From NCBI GenBank assembly GCA_963580285.1, contig OY757010.1, positions 71,452,738 to 71,516,737 on the forward strand: DNA of 64,000 nt, read 5' to 3'. A model generated the notes under the pieces. That model ran no database searches. It saw only the letters and a list, made by a program, of their open reading frames with translations, and was not told the origin of the DNA. A program made the position numbers and the translations under genes. Origin of the DNA: Lucinisca nassula (lineage: Eukaryota; Mollusca; Bivalvia; Lucinida; Lucinidae). Shown here piece after piece: positions 10,311 to 20,990 of this stretch; the stretch's first letter is position 1, and each line of letters opens with the position of its first letter.

Positions 10311-10365
10311 AGTAACTCTGATTTTGCTAAGGAGATTAAGGATTGGCTCTATATGAAATAATCTT

Positions 10366-10575
10366 AACCCTTGTCCTGCTGAGCCCGGATATGTCTGATC
10401 TTTCAAACAATGCAGATCCAGATCAGAAGGCTTCTGAAGAAGCCATCTGATCAGGATCATCATTGTTTGCCATTCAGTTTATGAATTTCTTGCAATGTTT
10501 TGCATCAAGTAATCTGATTGGTTGATAATCAGTAGTGGGTGTGGCATACTTAAATATTGAGCAGGATAAGGGTTA
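10366..10575. mobile_element. MITE family P, best-preserved copy
   Basis: AACCCTTGTCCTGCTGA at the left pairs with TGAGCAGGATAAGGGTT at the right. The inner hairpin is CAGAAGGCTTCTGAAGAAGCC flanked by GATCAG. No coding capacity. Confidence 0.8.
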
Positions 10576-10707
10576 GAAGGGCTGTAAAACCAAAAAAAAA
10601 CTGAAAATCAAAAACTAATCATTGGTAATGATGAAAATAAACCTGTACACCACAACCTCTTGATAACACTATATATGGGAGACAAAGCAGAATACATACG
10701 AACCTGG

Positions 10708-11036
10708 TTAACCCATTTTGTAACAGCATCCCCAAAGTGGGTAATTTGCAAACAGTGCAGACCCAGATCAGACACTTCAGAATGGGGCGTCTGATCAGGG
10801 CCTACACTGTTTGTGAAAAGTTAATCCATTTTTGTAAATAAAATTTGAAGGAAACACCTGCCACCCCTAATGCAAAAAGTGTAGACCCAGATCAGTGAAG
10901 TTGCCATCTGATCGGGATCTACACCGATAGCCTTGCAGTTTGTGAATTGAATGAATACATTATATCAAGCAATTTGATTGATGGATAGTCAGTAATGGGT
11001 GTGGCTAAATTAATTTATTCAGCAGGATTAGTGTGA
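10708..11036. repeat. Hairpin repeats: family Q then family P
   Basis: 10708-10870 is family Q: AACCCATTTTGTAACAG, GCAAACAGTGCAGACCCAGA, then the inverted GGGCCTACACTGTTTG. 10870-11036 is a truncated family P copy whose right end reads TTCAGCAGGATTAGTG. Confidence 0.65.
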
Positions 11037-11128
11037 GATACTCATTCCAGACTGATTTGGGCTGATCACTGGGTGCATATTATGAGCTGTAGTAAGGCAA
11101 AATAGGTCTTTAGAAATTTGCCCTCTCA

Positions 11129-11385
11129 TCACGAAAACACTCCTATATAATTTTGACCCCCTTGAACCCCACTTTTATATAGTAAAACTGGGGTTTCCGG
11201 GAGTATACCTTATTTTTCTTATTTCTGCTCTAAAATATAGATTGTGGGTACTCGTTAGAACCGCCTCGATCTAACGAGTGCCCACAATCTATATTTTGAG
11301 CAGAAATAAGAAAAATATCACAATTTGTCATCTTAAAATTTTCATTTTTTCGGCAATGTATTTGTATAGGCGTGTTTACATAATG
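11129..11385. mobile_element. Hairpin MITE, type 1 (ACACGCCTATA ends)
   Basis: Terminal inverted repeats CATCACGAAAACACTCCTATA and TATAGGCGTGTTTACATAATG. The interior has TTTTTCTTATTTCTGCTC and its complement around a hairpin with AGATTGTGGGTACTCGTTAG and GAACCGCCTC. One of at least six type-1 copies here. Confidence 0.85.
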
Positions 11386-11511
11386 TCACAAAGGCTCCAA
11401 CTAGCCTGTCTGAGCGGTCTTCACTGGGTAGTTAATGACAGCCTGTTTCCCAAATGTTTGTAAGACAAACAGGGAATGTTCTGTTCTTACTGGATGGATG
11501 TGCAGGCTGAT

Positions 11512-11745
11512 TAACCCTTTTTGTACCAAATGGAATTTTCCTCCTTATATGTAGCAAGAGTCCACTTCAAAATTTAGGGGTGATAGTTTGTGTTTTCTTT
11601 AAAATTTATTTGGAAAATGGCTGAGCTTTTTGCAAACAGTTCGGCCCTGTTTAGACGCCGCAGAATGTGGCGTCTAATCAGGGCCTGCACTGTTTGCCAA
11701 TTAACAGTTTTTGGGTTTACGATACAAAATGGGTTAAAATCACGT
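11512..11745. mobile_element. Hairpin repeat family Q, near full length
   Basis: Outer arms AACCCTTTTTGTACCAAATG and its imperfect complement near 11720-11740. The inner hairpin is CAGTTCGGCCCTG...GACGCCGCAGAATGTGGCGTC..CAGGGCCTGCACTG. It defines the family Q structure. Confidence 0.7.
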
Positions 11746-12063
11746 CTAAGACAGATTTTCCCTTGATGTATTTAATATACAATTATTATATGGCAGCTTT
11801 GAGTATAGTCAAAACTTTTGCCATGAGGTGCTTTGGAAGACCTGATACACTGTTGCCAGAGGCGGAAGACCATGGTCGTCCACAGCACAGAAGGGCAAAA
11901 GTTTTGTTAATACTCCCATGTTGCCTTGAAGTAGCTATATTATTACCCAATCAGTCATTAAATCTTCTTTGTTCACTAAAAAAAACCTCCCAGATGCATT
12001 TGACGCCTTTTTGTTGACTGTGATGAAAGTTCTGGCCTTTATTATTGAAGCACCTAAAAACAG
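11746..12063. other. No gene seen; one inverted repeat
   Basis: GTCAAAACTTTTGCC (~11808) and GGGCAAAAGTTTTGTTAATAC (~11891) form an imperfect inverted repeat. Otherwise unremarkable. Confidence 0.4.
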
Positions 12064-12400
12064 TGTGTGTGTGTGAATTCGGGTTTAACGTCGCTTTCAA
12101 CAATTTTTCAGTCATATCACGACGGTGTCTGGTTGCGACAGGGAGCTCAATGCTCACGTTTATAGTGCTGCCTCACTGAAGTATCATGTCCCAGGCACAT
12201 TACATGATACCACACCCAGTCACATTATCCTGACTCTGGATCGACCAGTCCTAGCTCTACCCCGTAAATCTGAGTGCCAAGCGAGGAGCAGCTAGTACCA
12301 TTTTTAACGACTTTGGTATGTCGCGGCCCGGCCGGGATCGAACCCGAGACCTCCCGCTCCCCGGAGCGGACACTCTACCAACTGAGCTATCGGGGCCGGT
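12064..12400 (-). mobile_element. tRNA-derived SINE family C, minus orientation
   Basis: On the minus strand it starts with a tRNA-like head (GCCCCGATAGCTCAGTTGGT, box B GGTTCGATCCC). The body contains AACTGAGTG-like and GTGATATGACTGAAAAATTG sequence, and the tail GCGACGTTAAACCCGAATTC resembles other SINE tails here. A second copy is at 16691-17017. Confidence 0.85.
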
Positions 12401-12731
12401 GTGTTTTATGTTGAACGTATCTGTAGGTAATGCAATAGGCAGAACTACGCTGTCCCGTGGCAGCTTTCATTTCTTTGCGCAATAAGAATTCTGCAACCTT
12501 TGAAAAGATTACATTTTTCATTTGCAAATCATGTTAGGAGTGAAGAGGATAAAAGAGGCTATTTTTTCATGAAAAAAAAAAGAAAACGAAAAAAAAACAA
12601 CATCACGAGGATGTTTATTAGAATTGTAATGATGAGGCTGTTCTAACAAGTACCCACAACATACACAACAACCTCGTCATAACAAAGTTTGTTATAAGAC
12701 AGTTTTGAATATAACACAGTTTCCAGATGAT

Positions 12732-13036
12732 GATGTTGGCCCCCACCCTTAGGGGCTTAAAGAAATATACGGGCTGCACGATGCTTCCACGCATAGCTGA
12801 ATCCGGCCTGCACACTAGTACTGGTAAACCGCTTAGAGGATCTAAGCCTGTCCAGGAACCGCGGTGCGAGGCAGACCGTCCATGCTAATAAACCCTATCG
12901 GTTTCATTGGGCGGCAGGGCTTGAGATGTCATTTCATCTCAATGTCGGGTAAAAGTCCCAAAAAATTGGAAGCAATGTCTCCGAAATGACCTTTACAGTG
13001 TTGAAGGGGATGTTAAACCTCAAATCAAACAAACAA
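12732..13036 (+). mobile_element. SINE family B with 13-bp target duplication
   Basis: Full-length copy, from about GTTGGCCCCCACCC to CAAATCAAACAAACAA. GTTTCCAGATGAT occurs directly before (12719-12731) and after (13037-13049): a perfect 13-bp target-site duplication typical of LINE-machinery insertion. A remnant GAGGCTGTTCTAA hairpin repeat precedes it at ~12600-12665. Confidence 0.9.
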
Positions 13037-13091
13037 GTTTCCAGATGATCCCAAAAATGTATAGATTATATAGAAAAATGACCATAAATGG

Positions 13092-14589
13092 TCATTTTTG
13101 TCGCACCTGCTTTAGCAGGAAGACATAGGCGTGCAAGTTTCCGTCCGTCCGTCCGTCCGTCCGTTCGTCCGTTCGTCCGTCCGTCCGTTCGTCCGTCCGT
13201 CCGTCCGTCCGTCAACATTTTACACTGGATGTCTTGTCATCGCAACTCCTCCTACACTTTTAGACCGATCATTTGGAAACTTTGCATGTGCTTTCGCCAT
13301 GGTATGAGGATGCGCATGTGGTTTGGACTTAATCTTCAAATCAATTTTTATCACTTTTTCCATATTGTGAACTTAGTCATTTTTAGGTATGCGATCAAAC
13401 CTCTTGTCATCGCAACTCCTCTTACAGTTTCATACCGATTATTTTAAAACTTTGCGTGTGTGTTTTGCCATGGTATGAGGATGCGCATGTGGTTTGGACT
13501 TTATCGTCGGATCATTTTTTGTCACTTTATCCACATTGTGAACTTAGTCATTTTTAACCTTCAATTGATATATGATAGGTACCTCTTGTCATCGCAACTC
13601 CTCATGCAGTTTTATACCGATCATTTTGAAACTTTGCATGTGCTTTTGCCATGGTATGAGGATGTGCATGTGGTTTCGACATAATTTTCAGAATATATTT
13701 TTCCACTTTTTGCACTTTATGAACTTAGCCATTTTTAAGCTTCATTTGATATACGATAGGTACCTCTTGTCATCGCAACTCCTCCTACAGTTTTATACCG
13801 ATTATTTTGAAACTTTGTGTGTGATTCTGCCATGGTATGAGGATGCGCATGTGGTTTGGACTTTATCTTCGGATAAATTTTTGTCACTTTTATCACATTG
13901 TGAACTTAGTCATTTTTAACCTTCAATTGATATATGATAGGTACCTCTTGTCATCGCAACTCCTCTTGCAGTTTTATACCGATAATTTTGAAACTTTGCG
14001 TGTTCTTTTGCCATGGTATGAGGATGCGCATATGGTTTGGACTTTATCGTCGGATCATTTTTTGTCACTTTTTCCACATTGTGAACTTAGTCATTTTTAA
14101 CCTTCAATTGATATATATATATGATAGGTACCTCTTGTCATCGCAACTCCTCTTGCAGTTTTATACCGATCAGTTTGAAACTTTGCGTGTGCTTTCGCCA
14201 TGGTATGAGGTTGTGCATGTGGTTTCGACATAATTCTAAGAATTTTTTTTTTTCACTTTTTGCACATTGTGAACTTAGCCAATTTTAAGCTTCAGGTACC
14301 TCTTGTCATCGCAACTTCTCTTACAGTTTTATATTGATCATTTTAAAACTTTGTGTGTGTTTTTGCTATGGTATGAGGATGTGCATGTGGTTTTGACTTT
14401 ATCTTGGGATCAATTTTTATCACTTTTTCCACATTGTGAACTTAGTCTGTTTTTACCTCACATATATAGGCTATGGATTCTTCTCAAAGCCCTATATTCA
14501 TTTCTTCTACCTTAAATAAACTTATATTTTTTGTGTGGGGCAGGTGGGGAGCAGGTGCGACATCAACTTCACCGAAGTTGAATTTCTGG
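13092..14589 (+). mobile_element. HINE/Helentron-like element with ~185-bp tandem core
   Basis: Subterminal inverted repeats TGTCGCACCTGCT (13099-13111) and AGCAGGTGCGACA (14550-14562). A (GTCC)n tract lies at 13140-13212. About seven tandem units of ~180-190 bp follow, each with CTCTTGTCATCGCAACTCCT and TTTGCCATGGTATGAGGATG. The 3' end has hairpin CAACTTC-ACC-GAAGTTG and CTGG (14586-14589) before T, as in Helitron CTRR termini. The apparent ORFs across it are repeats, not genes. Confidence 0.8.
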
Positions 14590-15309
14590 TTCTATATAAT
14601 CAATACATTTTTGTTTAGATATAACAAGGTTGTTTAACTAAAACGGTTTCTGCTTTGGACCCCATTAATAGTGTTATAAAGAGGTTGTTGGGTTTATCTT
14701 ATTAATGGAGAAAGTGGGAAAAAAAGGAGGCTTCCTCAATAATCATAGCAATTGTCGGGAGCTCTGAATTATTTTTGTCTTAGAACAGTTTGTATATATA
14801 TGGTTGTCTTGTAATATGAAAATAAACAAATTTTACACATTGATTTGACTATATATTCTAGTCCTAGAGCTGTTCAGTACTAACACATTTTGTACCATCT
14901 TATATACATAGAGGATATTTACCTTTTTGAGGTGGATATCAAAAATATTTCGAATGTGTTGAAAACATCCAAATTTGCACGAGTGCGAAGCATGAGTGAA
15001 AATTCGGATGTTTTCAACACACGAGATGAAATATTTTTGGTGCCTGCCGAAAAAGAAAATTTTCTTTTTCTTTTTATAATTTCATAGGATATTTATGGTA
15101 ATTGATCAGTCGTATCGAACGTCATAATTTTGACCTGGCTATGACGTGAAAACTTTCAGTTTCAAAATAACAACAGATCACCATTTTGAATATAGCATTT
15201 TTACAGTTCAAAGAGTGCTTTTCAAGGTATTTTACAGAATTATTTTATCGATAACATAAGAATTTTGGTGATAAAGCGTAGTCCGGGCTGCTACTGTGAA
15301 AATAACAAA
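14590..15309. other. No gene seen; one hairpin repeat at ~14936-15050
   Basis: Within AT-rich sequence, ATATTTCGAATGTGTTGAAAAC (14948 on) and GGATGTTTTCAACACACGAG form a long imperfect hairpin with a ~45-base loop (CACGAGTGCGAAGCATGAGTG region). It resembles a small foldback repeat. Confidence 0.55.
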
Positions 15310-15545
15310 GTCATGTTATTATCCCCTTGCACAACACAGTTGTGAGGGGAGATATAGCATTTGTCCTTTACGTATGTGTGTATGACATACTTTTTTCATC
15401 GCTCTAGCACCTACATTTCTTGACGGATTTCAAAATAACTTCACACAAATGTTACTGTGGCTATTTTTAGAAAAACTTTGTCATCGCTCTAGCGCCTACA
15501 TTTCTTCACCATTTTCAGTCTAACTTCACACAGAGAAAACTGGGG
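15310..15545 (+). mobile_element. HINE-like fragment
   Basis: Starts with hairpin CCCCTTGCACAACACAGTTGTGAGGGG, then a GTCC-type start and 1.5 units of a repeat containing CATCGCTCTAGCGCCTACAT. The same unit, in reverse, builds the tandem array at 44805-45700. Confidence 0.6.
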
Positions 15546-15840
15546 TTTAGTGGGAATACATTATTTTTCTTATTTCTGCTCAAAGACATAGGTTGTGAGT
15601 ACTCTTTAGAAACACCTCAGAGGCGGTTTTAATGAGCACCACCATCCTATGTTTGCAGTATAAATAAGAAAAAAATATCCAGTTTTCATACAAAAGTAGC
15701 CATTTTGGAGATTTATGCTCTATGTCCCACAACAACGGGTCACGAGCAAAGTGAACTCTGACGTTCATTGAAGTATGAACATTTGGTCAAGAGCAAAGCT
15801 AAAGTGAACCCCAGGGTTCACTTTAACTTTGCTCCAGATG
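15546..15840. repeat. Decayed type-2 hairpin MITE and a 24-base palindrome
   Basis: 15546-15700 keeps ACATAGGTTGTGAGTACTC..AGGCGGTTTTAATGAGCACC and the TTTTTCTTATTTCTGCTC motif. At about 15798-15838 GAGCAAAG and AAAGTGAACCC pair with GGGTTCACTTT and CTTTGCTC to make a strong hairpin. Confidence 0.6.
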
Positions 15841-16032
15841 TTGAATGTTAATTAAATTACCTTTATTACCTATTTTTTTGCATTATTTTCCGTCCATATT
15901 TTGATGAAAAAGTCTGATTTAAGGGCTGAAATTATAACAAGAAACAACTTCACGCAATTTTTTTCTATTGACAGTAAAACGGCTTCATTCGCGCCATAAT
16001 GTCGCCATCGTCCAATATTGGAGAGAACCATT

Positions 16033-16583
16033 CATCAGGAAAAAATGCCTATATCATTTTGACCCCCTTGAACACCACATTTATAAAGTAAAACTGGGGT
16101 AAATCTTATTTTTCTTATTTCTGCTCTTAAATATAGATTATGGGTTCTGCAATCTATATTTTGAACAGAAATAAGAAAAATATCACAGCTTTTCATCTTA
16201 AAACTTTCATATTCAGCCTCCGCCCATCGGGACTTGAAGAAATATATGGGCTACATGATGCTTCCATGCAGAGCTGAATCCAACCCACACACGAGTACTG
16301 ATAAACCCCTTAGAGGATCTAAGCCTGCCAATGCAAAGCGGTGTGAGTGTCGGACTGTCCATGCTTATAAACCCTATTGGTTTCATTGGGCGACAGGGCT
16401 TGAGATGGCATTTAATCTCAATGTCGGGTAAAGTCCCACAAAATTGGAAGCAACATTTTAAAAAAAAAACCTTTACAGTGTTGACGGGGACGTTTAACCT
16501 CAAATCAAACAAACAAAAAACTTTCATATTTTCGGTGGTAAAGTTTACAATGTACCGGTATTTGTATAGGGTGTTTTCGTAAT
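16033..16583. mobile_element. Hairpin MITE type 1, interrupted by a SINE
   Basis: Left part 16033-16213 and right part 16518-16583 together match type-1 copies (ends CATCAGGAAAAAATGCCTATA and TATAGGGTGTTTTCGTAATG). The central GAGGCGG hairpin has been lost by deletion. A SINE occupies 16214-16517. Confidence 0.8.
16214..16517 (+). mobile_element. SINE family B inside a type-1 MITE
   Basis: The 13-bp duplication AAACTTTCATATT lies at 16201-16213 and 16518-16530. Removing the SINE restores the MITE interior as seen at 11320-11340. The SINE is therefore younger than the MITE. Confidence 0.9.
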
Positions 16584-16690
16584 GGTTGATTTTGACATCA
16601 TTATAACATCGCGTGGGTGAATGTATTCATTGAAGTATGACGACATTGCTTCCCAGTACAAGGATTGCTATAAATGCTCTGAGAAAGTAA

Positions 16691-17017
16691 TGTGTGAATT
16701 CGGGTTTAACGTCGCTTTCAACAATTTTTCAGTCATATCACGACGGTGTCTGGTTGCGACAGGCAGCTCAATGCTCACTTTTATAGTGCTGCCTCACTGA
16801 AGTGTCATGTCGCAGACACATTACATGAAACCACACCCAGTCACATTATCCTGACACTGGGTCGACCAGTCCTAGCTCTACCCCGTAAACTGAGTGCCAA
16901 GCGAGGAGCATCTAGTACCATTTTTAACGACTTTGGTATGCACCGGCCCGGGATCAAACCGATGACCTCCCGTTCCCCCGGAGCGGACACTCTGCCCACT
17001 GAGCTATCGGGGCTGGT
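16691..17017 (-). mobile_element. SINE family C with 13-bp target duplication
   Basis: Same structure as 12064-12400 on the minus strand. The perfect duplication TCTGAGAAAGTAA lies at 16678-16690 and 17018-17030, which fixes both ends. Confidence 0.92.
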
Positions 17018-17066
17018 TCTGAGAAAGTAAATATTGACCAGTAAACTACGTATAAATGGCTCAGTA

Positions 17067-17342
17067 CATTGCGAGAACACGCCTATACAAATACATTGTA
17101 AATTTTACCGCCGTAAAAGTGAAAAAATTAAAATGAAAAATTGTAATATTTTTCTTATTTCTCCTCAAAATATAGATTGTTGGTACACTTTAGAACCGCC
17201 TCATCGAGGCGGTTCTAATGAGTACCCACAATCTATATTTCAGAGCAGAAATAAGACAAGGTTTACCTCAGTAAACCCCAGTTTTACTATATGAAAGTGG
17301 GGTTCAAGGGGATCAAACTTATATAGGCATGTTTGCGTGATG
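17067..17342. mobile_element. Hairpin MITE, type 1
   Basis: Ends GCGAGAACACGCCTATAC and TATAGGCATGTTTGCGTGATG. The hairpin core is intact (AGAACCGCCTC-ATC-GAGGCGGTTCT, 17191-17215 region). Confidence 0.85.
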
Positions 17343-17884
17343 TAACACGATTTTCATAAATTTTGATATAGCAATTCAAGGATGCATAAAAATATATAGA
17401 TTATATACAAAAATGACAATAAATATAATCTAAATTTTGGTTTGGCTGTGCATGTAACACGGTTGTTTTACTAAAATGGTTTTACAGAATTAGAATGTAT
17501 TTCAATCCATTTTTGAAATGGGTGAAAGTTTTTCAGGATTATTCCCGATTTGAGGATTTTGAGACTCTATCCTTATATATAAAGTATAATCAAAATTGCC
17601 TTTTCAGGATTTGAAAACCCTCATTTCAGGATTTTTGAAATTTTTAACTTGCACCCATGAATTTTTATACCGGAAAGCCCAAAAAGGGACACTGCTGGTA
17701 AAGAAGGCAGACCAAGATCACGCGCCACAGAATGCGTCCTCTGATCAGGGCCTTCTTTGTTTTCTAAATGTTCAGACTTTTTCGTAAGAAAGAATAAAAA
17801 AACAAACAATAAAAACATGAAAAGGATTCCTGTTATATATACAATTACATATAAGGTGGAAGTTTCCAATCGGTATCAAATGAG
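17343..17884 (-). other. Region 3' of PPT2 (3' UTR and old repeats)
   Basis: Directly downstream of the PPT2 stop codon on the minus strand, so some of this should be 3' UTR. I see no clear AATAAA on that strand. A family Q remnant lies at about 17650-17790, and TTTCAGGATTT motifs at 17520-17640. Confidence 0.4.
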
Positions 17885-18028
17885 TTATGTCAGATATGGT
17901 AGAACATAGTTCTTGAAAACTGTGTAGTTGCTGTGCCAGTGTGTGTGGTGCACCCCAGGAACAACATAAGTTTCTAAGCCGCCTCTAGCATCAAGCGTTT
18001 TCAGACCAAAGGAATCCTGAATATACCA
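17885..18028 (-). CDS. PPT2: PPT2 terminal exon with catalytic His region
   Basis: Last coding exon of palmitoyl-protein thioesterase 2, a lysosomal alpha/beta-hydrolase that removes fatty acyl groups. The acceptor TTTTATTTCAG (reverse complement of 18029-18039) is followed by WYIQDSFGLKTLDARGG, then VVPGVHHTHWHSNYTVF, ending VLPYLT and TAA at 17885-17887. SFGLKTLxARG and the His cluster HTHWH match the PPT family C-terminus, where the catalytic His of the Ser-Asp-His triad lies. NYT is a potential N-glycosylation site, fitting a lumenal protein. It starts in phase 0, matching the exon at 26846-26900. PPT1 is less likely because DSFGLKTL is PPT2-like. Confidence 0.93.
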   Translation of the reverse strand, partial: WYIQDSFGLKTLDARGGLETYVVPGVHHTHWHSNYTVFKNYVLPYLT

Positions 18029-18353
18029 CTGAAATAAAACAAACATTTTGTATTATCTCATTTTATTCGGGAAATTGCCAAAACAGGACACAGGCAAACA
18101 GTGCAGACCCAGATCAGACACCGCAGACAGGGGCGTTTGATCCCAGAGCCTTCCCTACTGGCAAAATCCAGAAGTTGAGCATCTTTCTATATACCGCTTT
18201 GCTTCCTCTTTATGCCTACGTCAAGCCGAAGTAAAACTGATTTTCAGTAAGACTGAAAAAGAGAGACAGAGATAAAAAAAAAAAATAAAAATAAAGCAGT
18301 AGCAGAGTTGAACAAGACTAGCTTGTTCCCTATATGTAAATGAATTTTTGCAT
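18029..18353. other. PPT2 intron with family Q remnant
   Basis: GCAAACAGTGCAGACCCAGA at about 18087 marks a decayed family Q hairpin. The remainder is A-rich with no feature seen. Confidence 0.5.
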
Positions 18354-18638
18354 TACGATAACAGTTCCGTGCGACATAGTGCATATTTTTCACATCTCCA
18401 AAATGGCTCACTTTACTGATGAAAATCCATGATATCTTCCTTATTTATACTGCAAACATAGGTTGTGGGTGCTCATTAGAACTGCCTCATTGAGGCGGTT
18501 CTAATGAGTACCCACAACCTATGCCTTGGAACAGAAATAAGAAAAATATTGTTTACTCCCGTAAACCCCAGTTTTTTTTCTACATAAATTGGGGTTTAGG
18601 GGGGCGGGGTGTTAATTTCACGGACTTGTTCGTGTGAT
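18354..18638. mobile_element. Hairpin MITE, type 2 (GATAACA / GGACTTGTT ends)
   Basis: Starts CGATAACAGTTCCGTGCGACATAGTGCA (written in parts: CGATAACAG, GTGCGACATAG) and ends TTTCACGGACTTGTTCGTG. The interior has TTATTTATACTGCAAACATA, the GAGGCGGTTCT hairpin and GGAACAGAAATAAG. Other type-2 copies: 25995-26412, 31457-31738, 43024-43313, 59638-59908. Confidence 0.82.
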
Positions 18639-19094
18639 GGGAAATAACCCAACCTGACACCCATGAATTTCGAAATGAACTCCAGCTTTATGTAAGAAGG
18701 AATATGTCATTTAGTACAAAATGGGTAAATCAAATGAGCCAGGTCATGGGAAAATGCGATTATACAATGTACTGTGCTGCCATTTACCTACAAATCTGCT
18801 AGTATGAAGGGCTCTGTGATTTGATCGCCCTTTTCTTCTTTCTATATCTATATGCCTAGAAACTCTTCTGATTTTAAGCCAGCTTGTTGAACATTGTTTA
18901 AGAGCACTTATACTTAAGAACATTATTTACCACAAGTTAGTCAAAAGAACATTATTTACCACAAGTTAGTCAAAATGGAGTCGAAATTTTCAAACAACAA
19001 GGACTCGATAAACCTTGTCCTATTTCTCCAGCCCATATAGACCCTCCATGTGGATAATCACATAGGATGCGTTGTCCAAATGATGTATAAACTC
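18639..19094. other. No gene seen; one ~30-bp tandem duplication
   Basis: AGAACATTATTTACCACAAG..TTAGTCAAA is duplicated in tandem at about 18917-18975. Otherwise no recognisable feature. Confidence 0.5.
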
Positions 19095-19103
19095 TAATAC
19101 GTG

Positions 19104-20262
19104 CAGCCGGCCTCGGATGAGCGTCTGACTGGTGATGAAGAGGGAATCGAGACAGTTCCCCGACAAGACAGTTCCCCCGACACGGTTTTTGGAGACAGTT
19201 CCCCGACACATTTGAAGACAGTTCCCCAACACTTTCGAAGACAGTTCCCCGACACTATTGTTCAAAGTCAAATGACCTTTGACTGATTATCATAATTGAT
19301 AGTTATTATGTGTTCATCAATATTTTGAAGACAATTCACCGACAGACGTTTAGAAAGTGTAATGAATACACCTAAAATTAAGCGAACTAGCATGTTCAGT
19401 TAATGAACCTGCACACATTTAAACAAAACAAAAATGTCTTCTAGGAAACGCAATAGTATATTTCTAATTGTCATTTGTCCATATAATAAACATTTGAAAA
19501 ATGTAGCTTAGTTCAAAGTTTTTGTTTTAAATAAATATTATTAAAGTATAAGACCTGTACCTCTCCTCTGGCTTAGACTTCCAGGCAGATCATCGTCAGA
19601 ACAAATGTCGGCGAACTGTCTTAAAATCAACGAGGAAATTTCGGGCAACTCATTAATATATAGTTGCTAAAGCAAGAAACCTGCAAATACTAACTAATAT
19701 ATCTTAAGACAATTTCCCGGCACAGAAAGACATTGCCTCTCCAAATCACAGGTATACTTAATCCATTCACAATGATCACTTAGTCTTTATTATACCCAAT
19801 TATCCCTAATTGCCAATTAGGACATTAAGACTATGAACAATAGTGTCTGGGAACTGTCTTTAAAAGTGTCTGGGGACCTAATTGCCAATTTTAATTATCA
19901 GTCACATGTCATTTTACTATGAACAATAGTGTCGGGGAACTGTCTTCAAAAGTGTCGGGGAACTGTCTTCAAATGTGTCGGGGAACTGTCTCCAAAAACC
20001 GTGTCGGGGAACTGTCTTGTTCCCATGAAGAGGACGGGGGTTCGATACCAGCCGGGGTCGGCAACATTCTTTCGTGGAGGTTGATCATGAAATCTTTTCT
20101 ACGGTCATTCTCTCTCTTCCACTGATTGAAGAAGGTCAGTTTCTGGCGAAAGAACGTGCACTGTACTGGTTAGCGAAAAGTGTGGATAAGTAAACTGACC
20201 GGCTCAAAAATGACCTAAATAGTGTTGACCAGGCCGTTAAACCCCCAAAACAAACAAACAAA
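19104..20262 (+). mobile_element. SINE family A, split by a TIR element
   Basis: The SINE head (GCCGGCCTCGGATGAGCGTC) ends at 19143 and its body resumes at 20034 (ACGGGGGTTCGATACC, box B) through to the CAAACAAACAAA tail at about 20262. The flanks TAATACGTG (19095-19103) and TAATACATG (~20263) suggest its own target duplication. The 881 bp between is a separate insertion. Confidence 0.88.
19144..20024. mobile_element. 881-bp TIR element with 9-bp target duplication
   Basis: Perfect duplication ATGAAGAGG at 19135-19143 and 20025-20033, inside a SINE whose uninterrupted sequence is restored when the element is removed. The ends are inverted arrays of a ~20-35 bp unit containing GACAGTTCCCCGACAC (four to five copies each side, 19150-19260 and 19920-20020). 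The middle is AT-rich and non-coding. A 9-bp duplication plus repetitive TIRs is Mutator-like, but no transposase is present. Confidence 0.88.
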
Positions 20263-20344
20263 TAATACATGGGCTGTGAAACTTCGATGGCTGGATCACT
20301 GATGTTGGTTTACTCACTAGCCACCATGAGACAATTCTAATGAG

Positions 20345-20990
20345 TAACCTTTTTATGCCCGCCATTCAAAAATGGCGGTACCCTCCGAAGTTTTGAATGT
20401 CCGTCCATCCGTCATCGCCTTATAGTTTCGTGTCCGCTCTGATACCATTTGAGATATTTTCACGAAACTTCACAGATATGTAGAGCACTATGAGACGAAG
20501 TGCAGTACATATGGACCGTAACGCTGATTTTGCTACTTTTGAAGTTGTTGCCCTTTGAACATTGAACATAGCCATTTCTATCATAGTTCCGTGTCAGCTC
20601 CATAACTTCGATACCTTTTGAGATATTTCCATGAAACTTCACAGATATGTAGAGCCCCATGAGACGACGTGAAGAACATATGAACCGTAACTCTGATTTT
20701 CCTACTTTTGGAGTTATTGAACTTTGAACATAGCTGTTGCTATCAGTTTCGTATCTGTTCCATAACTCTGATACCATTTGAGATGTTTTGTTGTTTTCCA
20801 GTTTCCCCGTGTCGCGGGTCGTCAGCTGGTGGGGTCCTTTGAGATGTTTTCACGAAACTTCACAGATATATAGAGCACACTGAGACGACGTGCAGAACGT
20901 ATGAACCATAACTCTGATTTTCCTACTTTTGGAGTTATCGCCCCTTGAACATAGCCATTTCTGTCATGTTGTCTGTTTGAAGCACTATAT
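20345..20990 (+). mobile_element. HINE-like element, ~145-bp tandem core
   Basis: Starts with palindrome CCGCCATTCAAAAATGGCGG, then a GTCCGTCC start. Three to four units follow, containing GAGATATTTTCACGAAACTTC and GAACATAGCCATTTCTATCA. About 55 unrelated bases (20782-20835) interrupt the array. 3' end not defined. Confidence 0.62.

Noticed and set aside
13088..14515. Series of overlapping frames with repeated RNSSCSFIPIIL-like peptides
   Set aside because: They follow the ~185-bp tandem units of a HINE-like element and shift frame between units.
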